Below, piece after piece: positions 51,176-59,735 of a stretch of 64,000 nucleotides of DNA. The notes below the pieces were generated by a model, which had not been told where the DNA came from, ran no database searches, and saw nothing but the letters and a program-made list of their open reading frames with translations. Origin of the DNA: Terriglobus albidus (GTDB lineage Bacteria; Acidobacteriota; Terriglobia; Terriglobales; Acidobacteriaceae); assembly GCF_025685425.1 (NCBI RefSeq), contig NZ_JAGTAS010000057.1, forward strand, positions 186,001 to 250,000. The letters are read 5' to 3'. A program made the position numbers and the translations under genes. Each line of letters starts with the position of its first letter. Position 1 is the first letter of the stretch.

Positions 51176-53647
51176 ATGAGACGTAGTTCCCTCCCCTCTC
51201 TTGTCCTGCTCGCAGGACTGACTACCCTCCTTCCCCACGCCAGCGCACAGGTCAACGGCTCAGGGCACAAACCCTACCTTGGCTGGAGCAGCTTCAGTCA
51301 ACAGACCCTTGACGGCAATTTTCTGACGCAGGCGAACATGATCGCCCAGTCCGATGCACTCAAGACATCGGGGCTGCAGGAACATGGCTTCGTCTATATC
51401 AATCTCGACTCCGGCTGGCAGGGCAGCTTCGATCAGAACGGACGGCCGATTCCCAACACGACAACCTTCCCCGACATCAAGGCGCTTGTCGATCACATCC
51501 ATGCCAATGGACAAAAGGCCGGCCTTTACTGGATTCCCGGTATCGAGCAGCCTGCCGTTGACGGCAACTATCCAATCCTCGGCACGCAATATCACACACA
51601 GGACATAGTCGTAACGCCGCTCGCCAAGGGCAATGCATTCGCTGGGAATCCGCCGAATCCCTACCACGACAAGATCGACTTCACGAAGCCGGGCGCGCAG
51701 GAGTACATCGACTCGGTCGTCGCACTCTTCTCTTCCTGGGGCTTCGACTTCATTAAGCTGGATGCCGTGACACCTGGCTCCTACTCCAACGATCTCTCCA
51801 TCGATAACCGCGCTGACGTCGAGGCGTGGTCCAAGGCGATCGCCAAAACCGGTCGACCGATCTGGCTCACGGTCTCCTGGCAGCTCTCACAGGACTATGC
51901 CTCTGTCTGGCAGCAGTGGTCCAACGCGCGCCGCATCGACGACGACGTGGAGTGCGAAGGCCGCTGCGCAACGCTCACTAACTGGCCGCGTATCGTGTTA
52001 CGTGAATACGACAATGTGGGTTGGCAGCATGAGACCGGCGCCACACTTGGATGGAACGACATGGACACGCTCGACGTAGGCGATGGCGCGCTCGATGGTC
52101 TTTCCGATGATGAGAAGCAGACCGCGATCACCATCTGGGCCGTGGCGAGCTCTCCCATGTATCTGGGCGGCGACCTCACCAAGCTCGACGACTTCGCCAA
52201 GTCTGCCTTCACAAACGATGAGCTCATCGCCGTCGATCAGTCCGGGCGGCCCGCAGTACAAGTGACCGGAGGCCCGCAGCCGGTGTGGATGTCAAAGCAG
52301 GCAGACGGCAGCATCTATGTCGCGCTTTATAACCTGAACGGATTGCCCAGCAAGATCACCGTACGGTGGAGTGATCTTGGCTTCCGCAGTGCGATAGCGG
52401 TGCGTGATGTATGGAATCGCATTGACCTCGGGGCCTCTCCGGCCGTCTTCACCACAACCATTCTCGGTCACGGTTCACGCCTGCTGAAGGTGACACCCTT
52501 CGGGACGGTCTCCGCACCCGCCGGCCGTGTTTATGAGGCTGAATCCGCAACCCTCAGCGGTTCCACCTACGTCTCGCAGTGCTCTGCCTGCTCCGGCGGC
52601 GCGAAACTAAGCTATCTCGGAGCTTCGCCGACGACGAACAATGCGACCTTCAACGTCTACGTGGAGGAGGCAGGAACCTATCGCATGGAGGTGGACGCCA
52701 TGACGCAAGGGCCCCGCGCCCTGGTTTATACCGTCAATGGAAGCCATCCTGCGACGCTGAACATGGGTGGAGGCAGCTTCAACCTGCCCCAGGCCACAAC
52801 GGTTCCGGTGACGCTGCTCGCTGGTAATAACACCATAACCTTCGGCAATCCGGGAACCTATGCCGCGGATCTCGATCGCATCGTGATCTCCGGCAACGGC
52901 AATGCGATTCCAGCGGACTTCACCACCTACGAAGCAGAAGCCGCGCAGCTCAGCGGCACGGCCAGTGTTGGTGGATGCAGCTTCTGCTCCGGCGGAGCCT
53001 ATGTCGGCAACTACGGCGATGGCAGCCAGAACGCGGTCACCTTCCCTAATGTCACTGTCGCGCAAGCAGGCAGTTATCAGCTTGAGATCGACTACACTAC
53101 CAGCGGTCTGCGCACCTTCTACATCTCCGTCAACGACGGCCCGGCGACCCCACTGGAAGTGAACGGCAGCACCTTCGATTCACCCGTGCCCGTCCTGCTC
53201 CCGGTGCAGTTGCATGCGGGCAGTAACAAGATCGTTATCGGCAACCCCAACTCCGGTGGATACGCTCCCGGTCTCGACAGTATTACCGTTGGACCGATCG
53301 TCGGTTCATCCAATCTGACGGCTGCGATTACCAACAAGACCGGCCCGGACCTGCTCCGCGTCTGGCAGCTTTCGCTCACGAATGCGGGCAATGCCACCGC
53401 ACAGAACGCTCATCTGAATAGCTTCATGCTGTTTCCCTTAACCGCCGGCACAGGATGCTATGCCAAACCACTGCTTCCGACGCCACTTCCTGTGGGTAGC
53501 ATCTCCACCGGATCGACACGCAGCATCAACATGCCCGTTGTCTTGTCGCCGCTTTGCCACGATGACGATACGTACCATCTGCAAGCCATCTTCTCCGCGA
53601 ATAACGGAGCTGATGTCGGCAACCTGACTTCCACGGAAACTCACTAG
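51176..53647 (+). CDS. Secreted GH27 glycosidase (alpha-galactosidase-like) with two CBM modules
   Basis: 823 aa. Signal peptide (LPSLVLLAGLTTLLPHASA), GH27 barrel (about residues 28-330): GWSSFSQQ, YINLDSGWQ, FIKLDAVTPG with the Asp nucleophile and RIDDDVEC with the acid/base. A beta-sandwich follows, then two similar CBM35/CBM6-type modules (each opening YEAE..., each with a CxxCSGGA pair) and a C-terminal domain of about 110 residues. GH27 members cleave alpha-galactosides; some act on beta-L-arabinopyranosides. ATG at 51176 has AGAGGAAG upstream and starts the signal peptide; the frame from 50927 runs through the promoter. The TAG stop lies inside the terminal repeat of D4. Confidence 0.9.
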   Translation: MRRSSLPSLVLLAGLTTLLPHASAQVNGSGHKPYLGWSSFSQQTLDGNFLTQANMIAQSDALKTSGLQEHGFVYINLDSGWQGSFDQNGRPIPNTTTFPDIKALVDHIHANGQKAGLYWIPGIEQPAVDGNYPILGTQYHTQDIVVTPLAKGNAFAGNPPNPYHDKIDFTKPGAQEYIDSVVALFSSWGFDFIKLDAVTPGSYSNDLSIDNRADVEAWSKAIAKTGRPIWLTVSWQLSQDYASVWQQWSNARRIDDDVECEGRCATLTNWPRIVLREYDNVGWQHETGATLGWNDMDTLDVGDGALDGLSDDEKQTAITIWAVASSPMYLGGDLTKLDDFAKSAFTNDELIAVDQSGRPAVQVTGGPQPVWMSKQADGSIYVALYNLNGLPSKITVRWSDLGFRSAIAVRDVWNRIDLGASPAVFTTTILGHGSRLLKVTPFGTVSAPAGRVYEAESATLSGSTYVSQCSACSGGAKLSYLGASPTTNNATFNVYVEEAGTYRMEVDAMTQGPRALVYTVNGSHPATLNMGGGSFNLPQATTVPVTLLAGNNTITFGNPGTYAADLDRIVISGNGNAIPADFTTYEAEAAQLSGTASVGGCSFCSGGAYVGNYGDGSQNAVTFPNVTVAQAGSYQLEIDYTTSGLRTFYISVNDGPATPLEVNGSTFDSPVPVLLPVQLHAGSNKIVIGNPNSGGYAPGLDSITVGPIVGSSNLTAAITNKTGPDLLRVWQLSLTNAGNATAQNAHLNSFMLFPLTAGTGCYAKPLLPTPLPVGSISTGSTRSINMPVVLSPLCHDDDTYHLQAIFSANNGADVGNLTSTETH

Positions 53648-53759
53648 AGCATTTTCCCTGTTGCTCGGTATCCCGAAAGAGGAGGCAGCGGCGTTTTCAT
53701 TGCGGAAAACGCCCATAGATGCGGATGCTCTGGACTACACCTACAGGGAAATGCTCTAG
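53644..53759 (+). repeat. MITE-like palindromic element D4
   Basis: Best-preserved copy: CTAGAGCATTTTCCCTG at the left, CAGGGAAATGCTCTAG at the right, internal GGCGTTTTC-ATTGC-GGAAAACGCC. The left CTAG includes the TAG stop of the GH27 gene. Confidence 0.88.
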
Positions 53760-53763
53760 CGAC

Positions 53764-53802
53764 AAAGAAGAAGAGCAGCCCATTGAGCTGCTCTTCTTCT
53801 TT
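53764..53802. terminator. Bidirectional terminator between GH27 and GH97 genes
   Basis: AAAGAAGAAGAGCAGC pairs perfectly over 16 bp with GCTGCTCTTCTTCTTT around a 7-base loop. It separates two convergent genes. Confidence 0.92.
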
Positions 53803-53827
53803 ATGTCGAGAACGAACATCTCGATCC

Positions 53828-55822
53828 CTAGTTCTCCTTTTTGAAGCGAATCGCGGCTCCCCCGCCCGGCGCCAACCGAAGCGAGAAGGTCTCCTTGCTC
53901 GATACAGATCTGGACGAGATATTGAGATGCTTTGGCTCTGACGCTGTATCCTGAGCATCTTCATACATCTGTGCCACGTAACGGCCATTGCCGAGGAAAC
54001 TAAGCGGTACCTGTAATGTTCTTGCCTGCCAGTTGGTCATGGCGCCCAGATACCAGTCGTCACCGTGACGGCGTGCGATCACAGCCTCTTCTCCGGGCGT
54101 GCTCGACAACACATGGGTCTCGTCCCACTCGACAGGGACATCCTTCAGGAACTGAAAACCAGGCTGGTTGGTGTAGTTCTGGGGACTGTCGGAGAGCATG
54201 GGGAAAGGCGTCTCGTAGATAACATAGAGCGCGAGCTGCTGTGCCCGGGTTCCCATGGCCATGGGAGCTTCGTTCCGCGCAACGAACTTATCTTCGGTTG
54301 CATTGTCGAAGGCTCCGGCGGTGAAATCCATTGGCCCGGCGAGCAAACGAGTAGAGGCAAAGGTCGTGCGGTCGACTGGGCTATCGCGCCGCCCGACCTT
54401 GTTATTTTCCAGCCCTAAGACAGCCTCATAGCTCAGAACATTCGGATAAGTGCGGAGGAGGCCCCAGGGCGTGTGACATCCATGAAAATCGACCATGAGG
54501 TGGTGCTCCGCCGCCAGCTTCGCAACGTCGTAGTAGAACTGAATGCCCTGCTGGTCATCGCGGTTGACGAAATCGATCTTCAAGCCGGCGACGCCCCATT
54601 TCTCATAGAGCGGAAATGCTTCCTGCATCTGCTTCATCACCGATGTGGAATAGAGCCAGATCCAGACCTTCACGTTTTTGGTCGCGCCGTAGCGAACCAG
54701 TTCTGGAACATCGACCTTGCCGTTCAACTGCGTTATATCTCCGGACTTTGACCAGCCGGCGTCGAGCATGAAATACGGCAGCCCGTTCGCTGCTGAAAAA
54801 TCGATGTACTCCTTCATTACTTCAGTAGTGAAAGCGGAGTGTCCTGTTTTGCTGACATTGTCGACCCACCAGTTCCAACTGGCCTTGCCGCCATGGATCC
54901 AGCTTGTGTCCGTCAAGCGCGACGGAGGATTGAGATCGGTCAGCAGATTAGACTCGACCAGCGGTCCGGGATCGTCAGCAATACCCAGCACTCTCCAGGC
55001 GGAGTGATGCGGCAGTGTGCCGAGGACGGCGTATTGGGGATCATCCCAGCGCGGAGAGAGCTTGACTGAAAGATAGTGGCCGGCCCAGTTTCCCGATGGG
55101 TTGGTCAGATACATGGAGCTGTTGGTCTCGAGATCAGCCTCCATCAGTGACAGCCATGCCACACCTGGCTGATGCAGCAGGACCGGGGTTCCGATCAGGA
55201 AGTTACTGGAGACGCCGCCCTGATTGCTCAAGGCCGAGAGGTTCAGGCGGACGTATTCGCTTTCATAACTACTGCGATAGTTCGGCAGGGCCAATACCCA
55301 GGCGGTATCATCTTCGGCGAATCGGAACTCGGTTCCTTCCGACTTCAGCTTGAGATCCTGCAAGCCATCCTGGGCGGGAACAAGATAGCGAAATGCGATG
55401 CCGCTGTTATAGGCGCGCGCTTCGACATCGAGCTTCCGATGGGTACCGCCAGCCTCTACTGCATGAACGACCACAGCGTTATACGGGTCGTGGACTTTGC
55501 TTGTCTTGGTATTGCGCAGACCGTAGTCGTCGATACCCGATGACGGCTCCGCTCTTTCGATTCGTACCTCTGATCCGAGCATCGGTCCGGAATCCAGATC
55601 GAGACCGAGCGCCGACTCATTCAATACGCGCTTTCCCTTGAAGGTAACCGAATAGCCGAGGGCGCCGGCGCCTTCATGAGCGTCTTTTCCCTGCTTCAAG
55701 ATGAAGGTCATTTTGAGGCGGCCATCGGGAGATGTCACAGAGGGCGACTCTTGCGCGAGGACTGGTGTAACGACGGTTAGAGCGAGAGCGGCACAAACGG
55801 GGGCGATAGAACGCAATTGCAT
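53828..55822 (-). CDS. Secreted GH97 glycosidase, retaining-type active site
   Basis: 664 aa. Signal peptide (IAPVCAALALTVVTPVLA), N-terminal beta-supersandwich (SPSVTSPDGRLKMTFIL, GLDLDSGPMLG) and a (beta/alpha)8 barrel with SWNWWVDNVSKTGH, YFMLDAGWS and GLKIDFVNRDDQQG. The Asp in KIDF is where retaining GH97 alpha-galactosidases have their nucleophile; inverting SusB-type alpha-glucosidases have Gly there. SYEAVLGLENNK gives the conserved Glu. An alpha-galactosidase-like role fits the GH27 neighbour. ATG at 55822 with GGAG upstream opens the signal peptide; an ATG at 55882 is possible. It follows the receptor gene on the same strand, so the two form an operon. Confidence 0.9.
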   Translation of the reverse strand: MQLRSIAPVCAALALTVVTPVLAQESPSVTSPDGRLKMTFILKQGKDAHEGAGALGYSVTFKGKRVLNESALGLDLDSGPMLGSEVRIERAEPSSGIDDYGLRNTKTSKVHDPYNAVVVHAVEAGGTHRKLDVEARAYNSGIAFRYLVPAQDGLQDLKLKSEGTEFRFAEDDTAWVLALPNYRSSYESEYVRLNLSALSNQGGVSSNFLIGTPVLLHQPGVAWLSLMEADLETNSSMYLTNPSGNWAGHYLSVKLSPRWDDPQYAVLGTLPHHSAWRVLGIADDPGPLVESNLLTDLNPPSRLTDTSWIHGGKASWNWWVDNVSKTGHSAFTTEVMKEYIDFSAANGLPYFMLDAGWSKSGDITQLNGKVDVPELVRYGATKNVKVWIWLYSTSVMKQMQEAFPLYEKWGVAGLKIDFVNRDDQQGIQFYYDVAKLAAEHHLMVDFHGCHTPWGLLRTYPNVLSYEAVLGLENNKVGRRDSPVDRTTFASTRLLAGPMDFTAGAFDNATEDKFVARNEAPMAMGTRAQQLALYVIYETPFPMLSDSPQNYTNQPGFQFLKDVPVEWDETHVLSSTPGEEAVIARRHGDDWYLGAMTNWQARTLQVPLSFLGNGRYVAQMYEDAQDTASEPKHLNISSRSVSSKETFSLRLAPGGGAAIRFKKEN

Positions 55823-55892
55823 CCGGCAGACTCCATCGAACGAAGAACAGAGCAGAGTGACGAGCCCCGCTCTGTTCCTCATATTCAGTTAC

Positions 55893-58800
55893 CTAAAAAA
55901 CATACTTCAGAGAGAGCTGAAGGAAGCGAGCGTCAGGTGCATTTGCCTGAAGATTCTTGGGGCCGGTGATCTGGCCGCCATTGCTTCCGTTGCTGGTGTT
56001 AGATGGGCTGCCAAGTGTCGGGTGGTTGAAGAGGTTGAAGGCATCGGCGCGGAACTGGAGGAACTGCTCGCGGAAGGTGGTGAAGTTCTTGAAGAGGGAC
56101 GAGTCCGCGCGCCAGAAGCCCGGACCATAGATCAGGTTCTGCTTATCGCCGAGATAGGCGAGCACCTGGCTCGGATTGGTGATAAGGGTTCCTGCCGGGA
56201 TGGTATTCCCCGGGAGTGGGTTGGCAAAGGCGCAGGGGTTATACCAGTTGTCTTTGGTCCGCACCTGCGATGGACAGGAGCTGGCGCCACCTGTGGGAGG
56301 CGTGCCTCCCGCCTTGAACGGATCGCCTACGCGGACGGCACGAGCAGAACCGCCCGACGCTGTAGAGCCGATCGGGCTGATGCCACCCAGCGGAAGACCG
56401 CTCTGGCCGGTAAAGGTAGCGCTGACCTGCCATCCTCCAACCGCGAGATCGAGCCAGCGTGAGTTGTTCAGGTAGCTACGCCCATGTCCGAAAGGAAGCT
56501 GATAACTGCCGTTGAAGGTAAAGCGGTTGCGGATGTCGTAAGAGGAGTTCGTGTACTCCGAGCCAAGGCCAAGGAGATAGTACGAACGCACACCGATGCC
56601 ATTCGAGAGACCACCGGCGGAACTCGAGTTATCGAGCGCGTGCGCCCAGGTGTAGGTTGCCAGGAAGGAGAGCCCGTGCGAGAACCGTTTCTCCAGCTTG
56701 GTCTGTAGCGAGTTGTAATCGCTGACACCGCTGTACTGAATCTGACCGGTCCATCCAAGGGTGGGAAAGGGGTTGAGATTGTTGGTATTCGTTCCTGCCG
56801 TAGTGAGCGCCAGGGACGAATTGGGCGCCCAGTAGGTGGAGAGATGACGGCTCACATTGCCGACATAAGCGACGGAAGCCACAAAGTCAGGGTTAAGCGC
56901 GTATTGAAATGAGAGGCTGTAGTTCTGCGTATATGGCGTCTTGATCCTTGCATCCGTGGCATGGAATCCCGGCTGCGTTGGAACAGCACTTGCATTCAGC
57001 GCCGGCAGCCCCGACTGCAGCGTATACGGAAGCGGGCTGCAGCTTATGGCATTGCAGGTGGGCTGGTTATAGCTCGAGTTCAGAGTAAAGGGATAGTTTG
57101 CACCCAGGTTGCCGTTGCCATGGCTCTGCAGGCCGCCGTAGAAGATCCCGTAGCCTCCGCGGATGACCGACTTCGGGCTGAGCTGATAGGCAAAGCCGAA
57201 GCGCGGTGCAAAGTTCACCTTTTGAGCTTCGAGCAAGCGAGCGTTATCGACGTACTGCACCGCAACATTATTCGCCGCCAGCAGAGAGACAAATGCCGGG
57301 CTTAATGAGTAACGCTGGGCTCCTGCCGGTAGCTGATACACCGCTCTTCCCGTGCCAACGCCGGAGCTGTTGAGCCCCACTGGGGCGGTGAGGACAAAGT
57401 TCGCCTGCTGATCACGTGACTCCGCATAGGGTTGATACCAGTCCCAACGGAGTCCGAGATTGAGTGTCAGCTTCGACGTGGCGCGCCAGTCGTCCTGAAA
57501 GTAGGCGGAGTCGTACCACTGCTGATCGTGCACAGCGGGAACATTGGAAATATACGCGCTCGACATCTGGTTCGCGAGGAAGTCTGCGGTGCCACTGGTT
57601 GCGCTGGATCCGGGGACAGAGGTGTAGCTGCCGTTGAAGTTGTACTGACCACGCGGAGCCTCCGCGTAGGTGTAGTAGAAGCGCACATTCTGGAAAGCAA
57701 CACCGAACTTCATGGAGTGGTTGCCGGCGATCTTCGTGATGTTGTCGAGGATCTGGTAGACGTTCTGAGACTCGTTCGAAGTACCAACCGATCCCCAGTA
57801 GCTTGCACCAACAGTTCCCTGCAACTGCCCCTGTGGAAGTCCGCCCTGGAAGGGACTGAAGGGTACATTGCCCAGGCCAAGGCTGGAAGCCAGCGTCGAG
57901 TTGTTCGCGTTCGGTTGCAGGAATCGGAAGACGCCCCAGTTGTAGCCGGCACGGAACTCATTCGTTAGCGAGGGGCCGAAGACATGAGTCTCGCTGAACA
58001 TCCCATTCTGAGAAAGATTCGTGTCCCGTTCGCCGCCATAACCGCTGCCGTCGAGAATCGAGCCGAGCGGCAAACCGTTGTTGATGATCTCGTGAGCATA
58101 GCTGTAGCGACCGTAGAGCTGATCTTTCGAGCTGATGTTCCAGTCGAGGCGCTGATCCCATTGGATAGTGTTATCGCGCTTGCCAATGTTGGTGTTGTAG
58201 TTGTTGTATGTCTTGCCGTTGTTGACGTTCGGCGATGGATACAGGTTGAGAATGTTCTGCGCGGTCGCATTGATGTCCGCGGAGCAGAAGACATTCTGCG
58301 GACGGCCGCATGGCTGGCCGAGAGGTATGGTACCCCGTGATCCGGGCTGATAGAGGTTGATGGGTCCGCTGTAACCGGTCAGCGAAGGGTTCAGAAGCTC
58401 CGTGAAGTCTCCGGTACGCATTCTTGCTGTCGGCACAGTAAAGACCCCGGGACTGCCAAAGGAAACGCGGTTGGCTTCAATGTCTCCGAAGTAAAAGAGC
58501 TTGTTTTTGAAGATGGGAAATCCCAGCGTGGCTCCGAACTGATTCTGATGGAATGCCGGAACGGTCAGCGCATTCCAGTTACGGGCATTCATCTTGTCAC
58601 TACGAAAGTACTCCCAAAGGCTTCCGTGGATAGCATTGGTTCCGGATTTGATACTCGCGTTCAGGACGGCGCCTGCGGAATGGCCAAACTCCGCGCTGTA
58701 GTTGCTGGTCTGCAGGTTGAACTCGGCAAGGGCATCCGGCGGCGGCCGCATGACAAAGGTCGCACCGTTCAAGAAGTCGACGAGATTGGTGTTGTTATCC

Positions 58801-59411
58801 ACGCCGTCGAGGATGAAGTTGTTCTGCTCTGCGCGCTGACCGTTGGCGACAAAGTCTCCCTTGCCTGAGCCACGCGTCTGTCCCTGAGGCGGCGCGACTC
58901 CGGCTGAGAGCTGTGCGATAAAGACCCAGTTGCGACCGTTAAGCGGGGTTTCATTAATAGTCCTGGAATCGACAACCTGCCCTACCGCTCCGGTCTGGGT
59001 ATCGAGAAGAGGCGGCGCCGTATCCACCGTGACATTCTCAGTGACTGCACCGGGCTTCAACTCGAAGTTGATGCCCAGGCGGGCCTGGACATTCAATAGC
59101 AGGTTGTCGCGCTTCGATGTTTGAAAACCGTCCGCCGTCACCGTAACCGAGTAGCGGCCGATCTTCACCGGAGAAAAGACATAGATCCCGCTCTCGTTGG
59201 TCCGCCGTTCTAAGCTCAGGCCAGTGTCAGTGGCATTGAGCGTGACCCTTGCGTTGGGAATCGTTGCGCCACTGTTATCACTTACAACTCCGGTGATGGT
59301 TCCTTGATCCATTTGGGCTTCTCCCTGGCGGAGAGATAGCCCGAAGACAAGTCCGACGATTGCGATAAGCGGGCGTAACCGCACCCAGATATTTTGCTTC
59401 GAGACGCACAT
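55893..59411 (-). CDS. TonB-dependent receptor, Oar-like with carboxypeptidase-regulatory domain
   Basis: 1172 aa outer-membrane transporter. Signal peptide, then a CarboxypepD_reg/CNA-B-like fold (GTITGVVSDNSGATIPNARVTLNATDTG split over two strands), a plug domain (NETPLNGRNWVFIAQLSAG, GVDNNTNLVDFLNG) and a large barrel ending in ...LQLSLKYVF with the C-terminal aromatic residue. Oar-like receptors of this kind are abundant in acidobacteria. Position next to the GH97 and GH27 genes suggests uptake of oligosaccharide. AAGGAAGG lies before the ATG. The TonB-like protein at 10.9 kb could energise it, though no link is shown. Confidence 0.92.
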   Translation of the reverse strand: MCVSKQNIWVRLRPLIAIVGLVFGLSLRQGEAQMDQGTITGVVSDNSGATIPNARVTLNATDTGLSLERRTNESGIYVFSPVKIGRYSVTVTADGFQTSKRDNLLLNVQARLGINFELKPGAVTENVTVDTAPPLLDTQTGAVGQVVDSRTINETPLNGRNWVFIAQLSAGVAPPQGQTRGSGKGDFVANGQRAEQNNFILDGVDNNTNLVDFLNGATFVMRPPPDALAEFNLQTSNYSAEFGHSAGAVLNASIKSGTNAIHGSLWEYFRSDKMNARNWNALTVPAFHQNQFGATLGFPIFKNKLFYFGDIEANRVSFGSPGVFTVPTARMRTGDFTELLNPSLTGYSGPINLYQPGSRGTIPLGQPCGRPQNVFCSADINATAQNILNLYPSPNVNNGKTYNNYNTNIGKRDNTIQWDQRLDWNISSKDQLYGRYSYAHEIINNGLPLGSILDGSGYGGERDTNLSQNGMFSETHVFGPSLTNEFRAGYNWGVFRFLQPNANNSTLASSLGLGNVPFSPFQGGLPQGQLQGTVGASYWGSVGTSNESQNVYQILDNITKIAGNHSMKFGVAFQNVRFYYTYAEAPRGQYNFNGSYTSVPGSSATSGTADFLANQMSSAYISNVPAVHDQQWYDSAYFQDDWRATSKLTLNLGLRWDWYQPYAESRDQQANFVLTAPVGLNSSGVGTGRAVYQLPAGAQRYSLSPAFVSLLAANNVAVQYVDNARLLEAQKVNFAPRFGFAYQLSPKSVIRGGYGIFYGGLQSHGNGNLGANYPFTLNSSYNQPTCNAISCSPLPYTLQSGLPALNASAVPTQPGFHATDARIKTPYTQNYSLSFQYALNPDFVASVAYVGNVSRHLSTYWAPNSSLALTTAGTNTNNLNPFPTLGWTGQIQYSGVSDYNSLQTKLEKRFSHGLSFLATYTWAHALDNSSSAGGLSNGIGVRSYYLLGLGSEYTNSSYDIRNRFTFNGSYQLPFGHGRSYLNNSRWLDLAVGGWQVSATFTGQSGLPLGGISPIGSTASGGSARAVRVGDPFKAGGTPPTGGASSCPSQVRTKDNWYNPCAFANPLPGNTIPAGTLITNPSQVLAYLGDKQNLIYGPGFWRADSSLFKNFTTFREQFLQFRADAFNLFNHPTLGSPSNTSNGSNGGQITGPKNLQANAPDARFLQLSLKYVF

Positions 59412-59735
59412 ATTGGCCTTCCTTTACTGAACCCGTCCGGTTAGTCTCATTGAAAAACGTGTTCGTACACGTAATAGCACTCATGTATGAAGCGCCGGTA
59501 ACGCTAATACAAGCCGTGAACGTATGTCAAATTCCATAAATAGTCGCTGGAAACGGTGATTGAACGGCGGATCCCTAACGCACTCAAAGCGAAGGAGAGT
59601 CAAAGTGAATCCTGTAGAAATACAGAAATCAAACCAAAATCCAGATGAGAATTGTTTTCTCCTGTGGTACGGTAACGTTCACGAAATCTTTGCGTTTATC
59701 CGCAATACCGGGTAACTTTCCACGAGGTAGTTGTT
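59412..59735. promoter_or_regulatory. Divergent promoter region of receptor and DUF5107 genes with repeated operator motifs
   Basis: This 324-base gap holds no credible gene. It contains the perfect palindrome ACGTGTTCGTACACGT (59457-59472), shared with the GH27 promoter, and CGGTAACGCT (59496-59505) and CGGTAACGTT (59670-59679). On the minus strand TTGACA (complement of 59525-59530) precedes TATTAG by 15 bases; the first CGGTAACG motif overlaps that -10. The second overlaps a weak -10 of the plus-strand promoter. AAGGAAGG and ACGAGGTAG are the two ribosome-binding sites. Confidence 0.55.
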
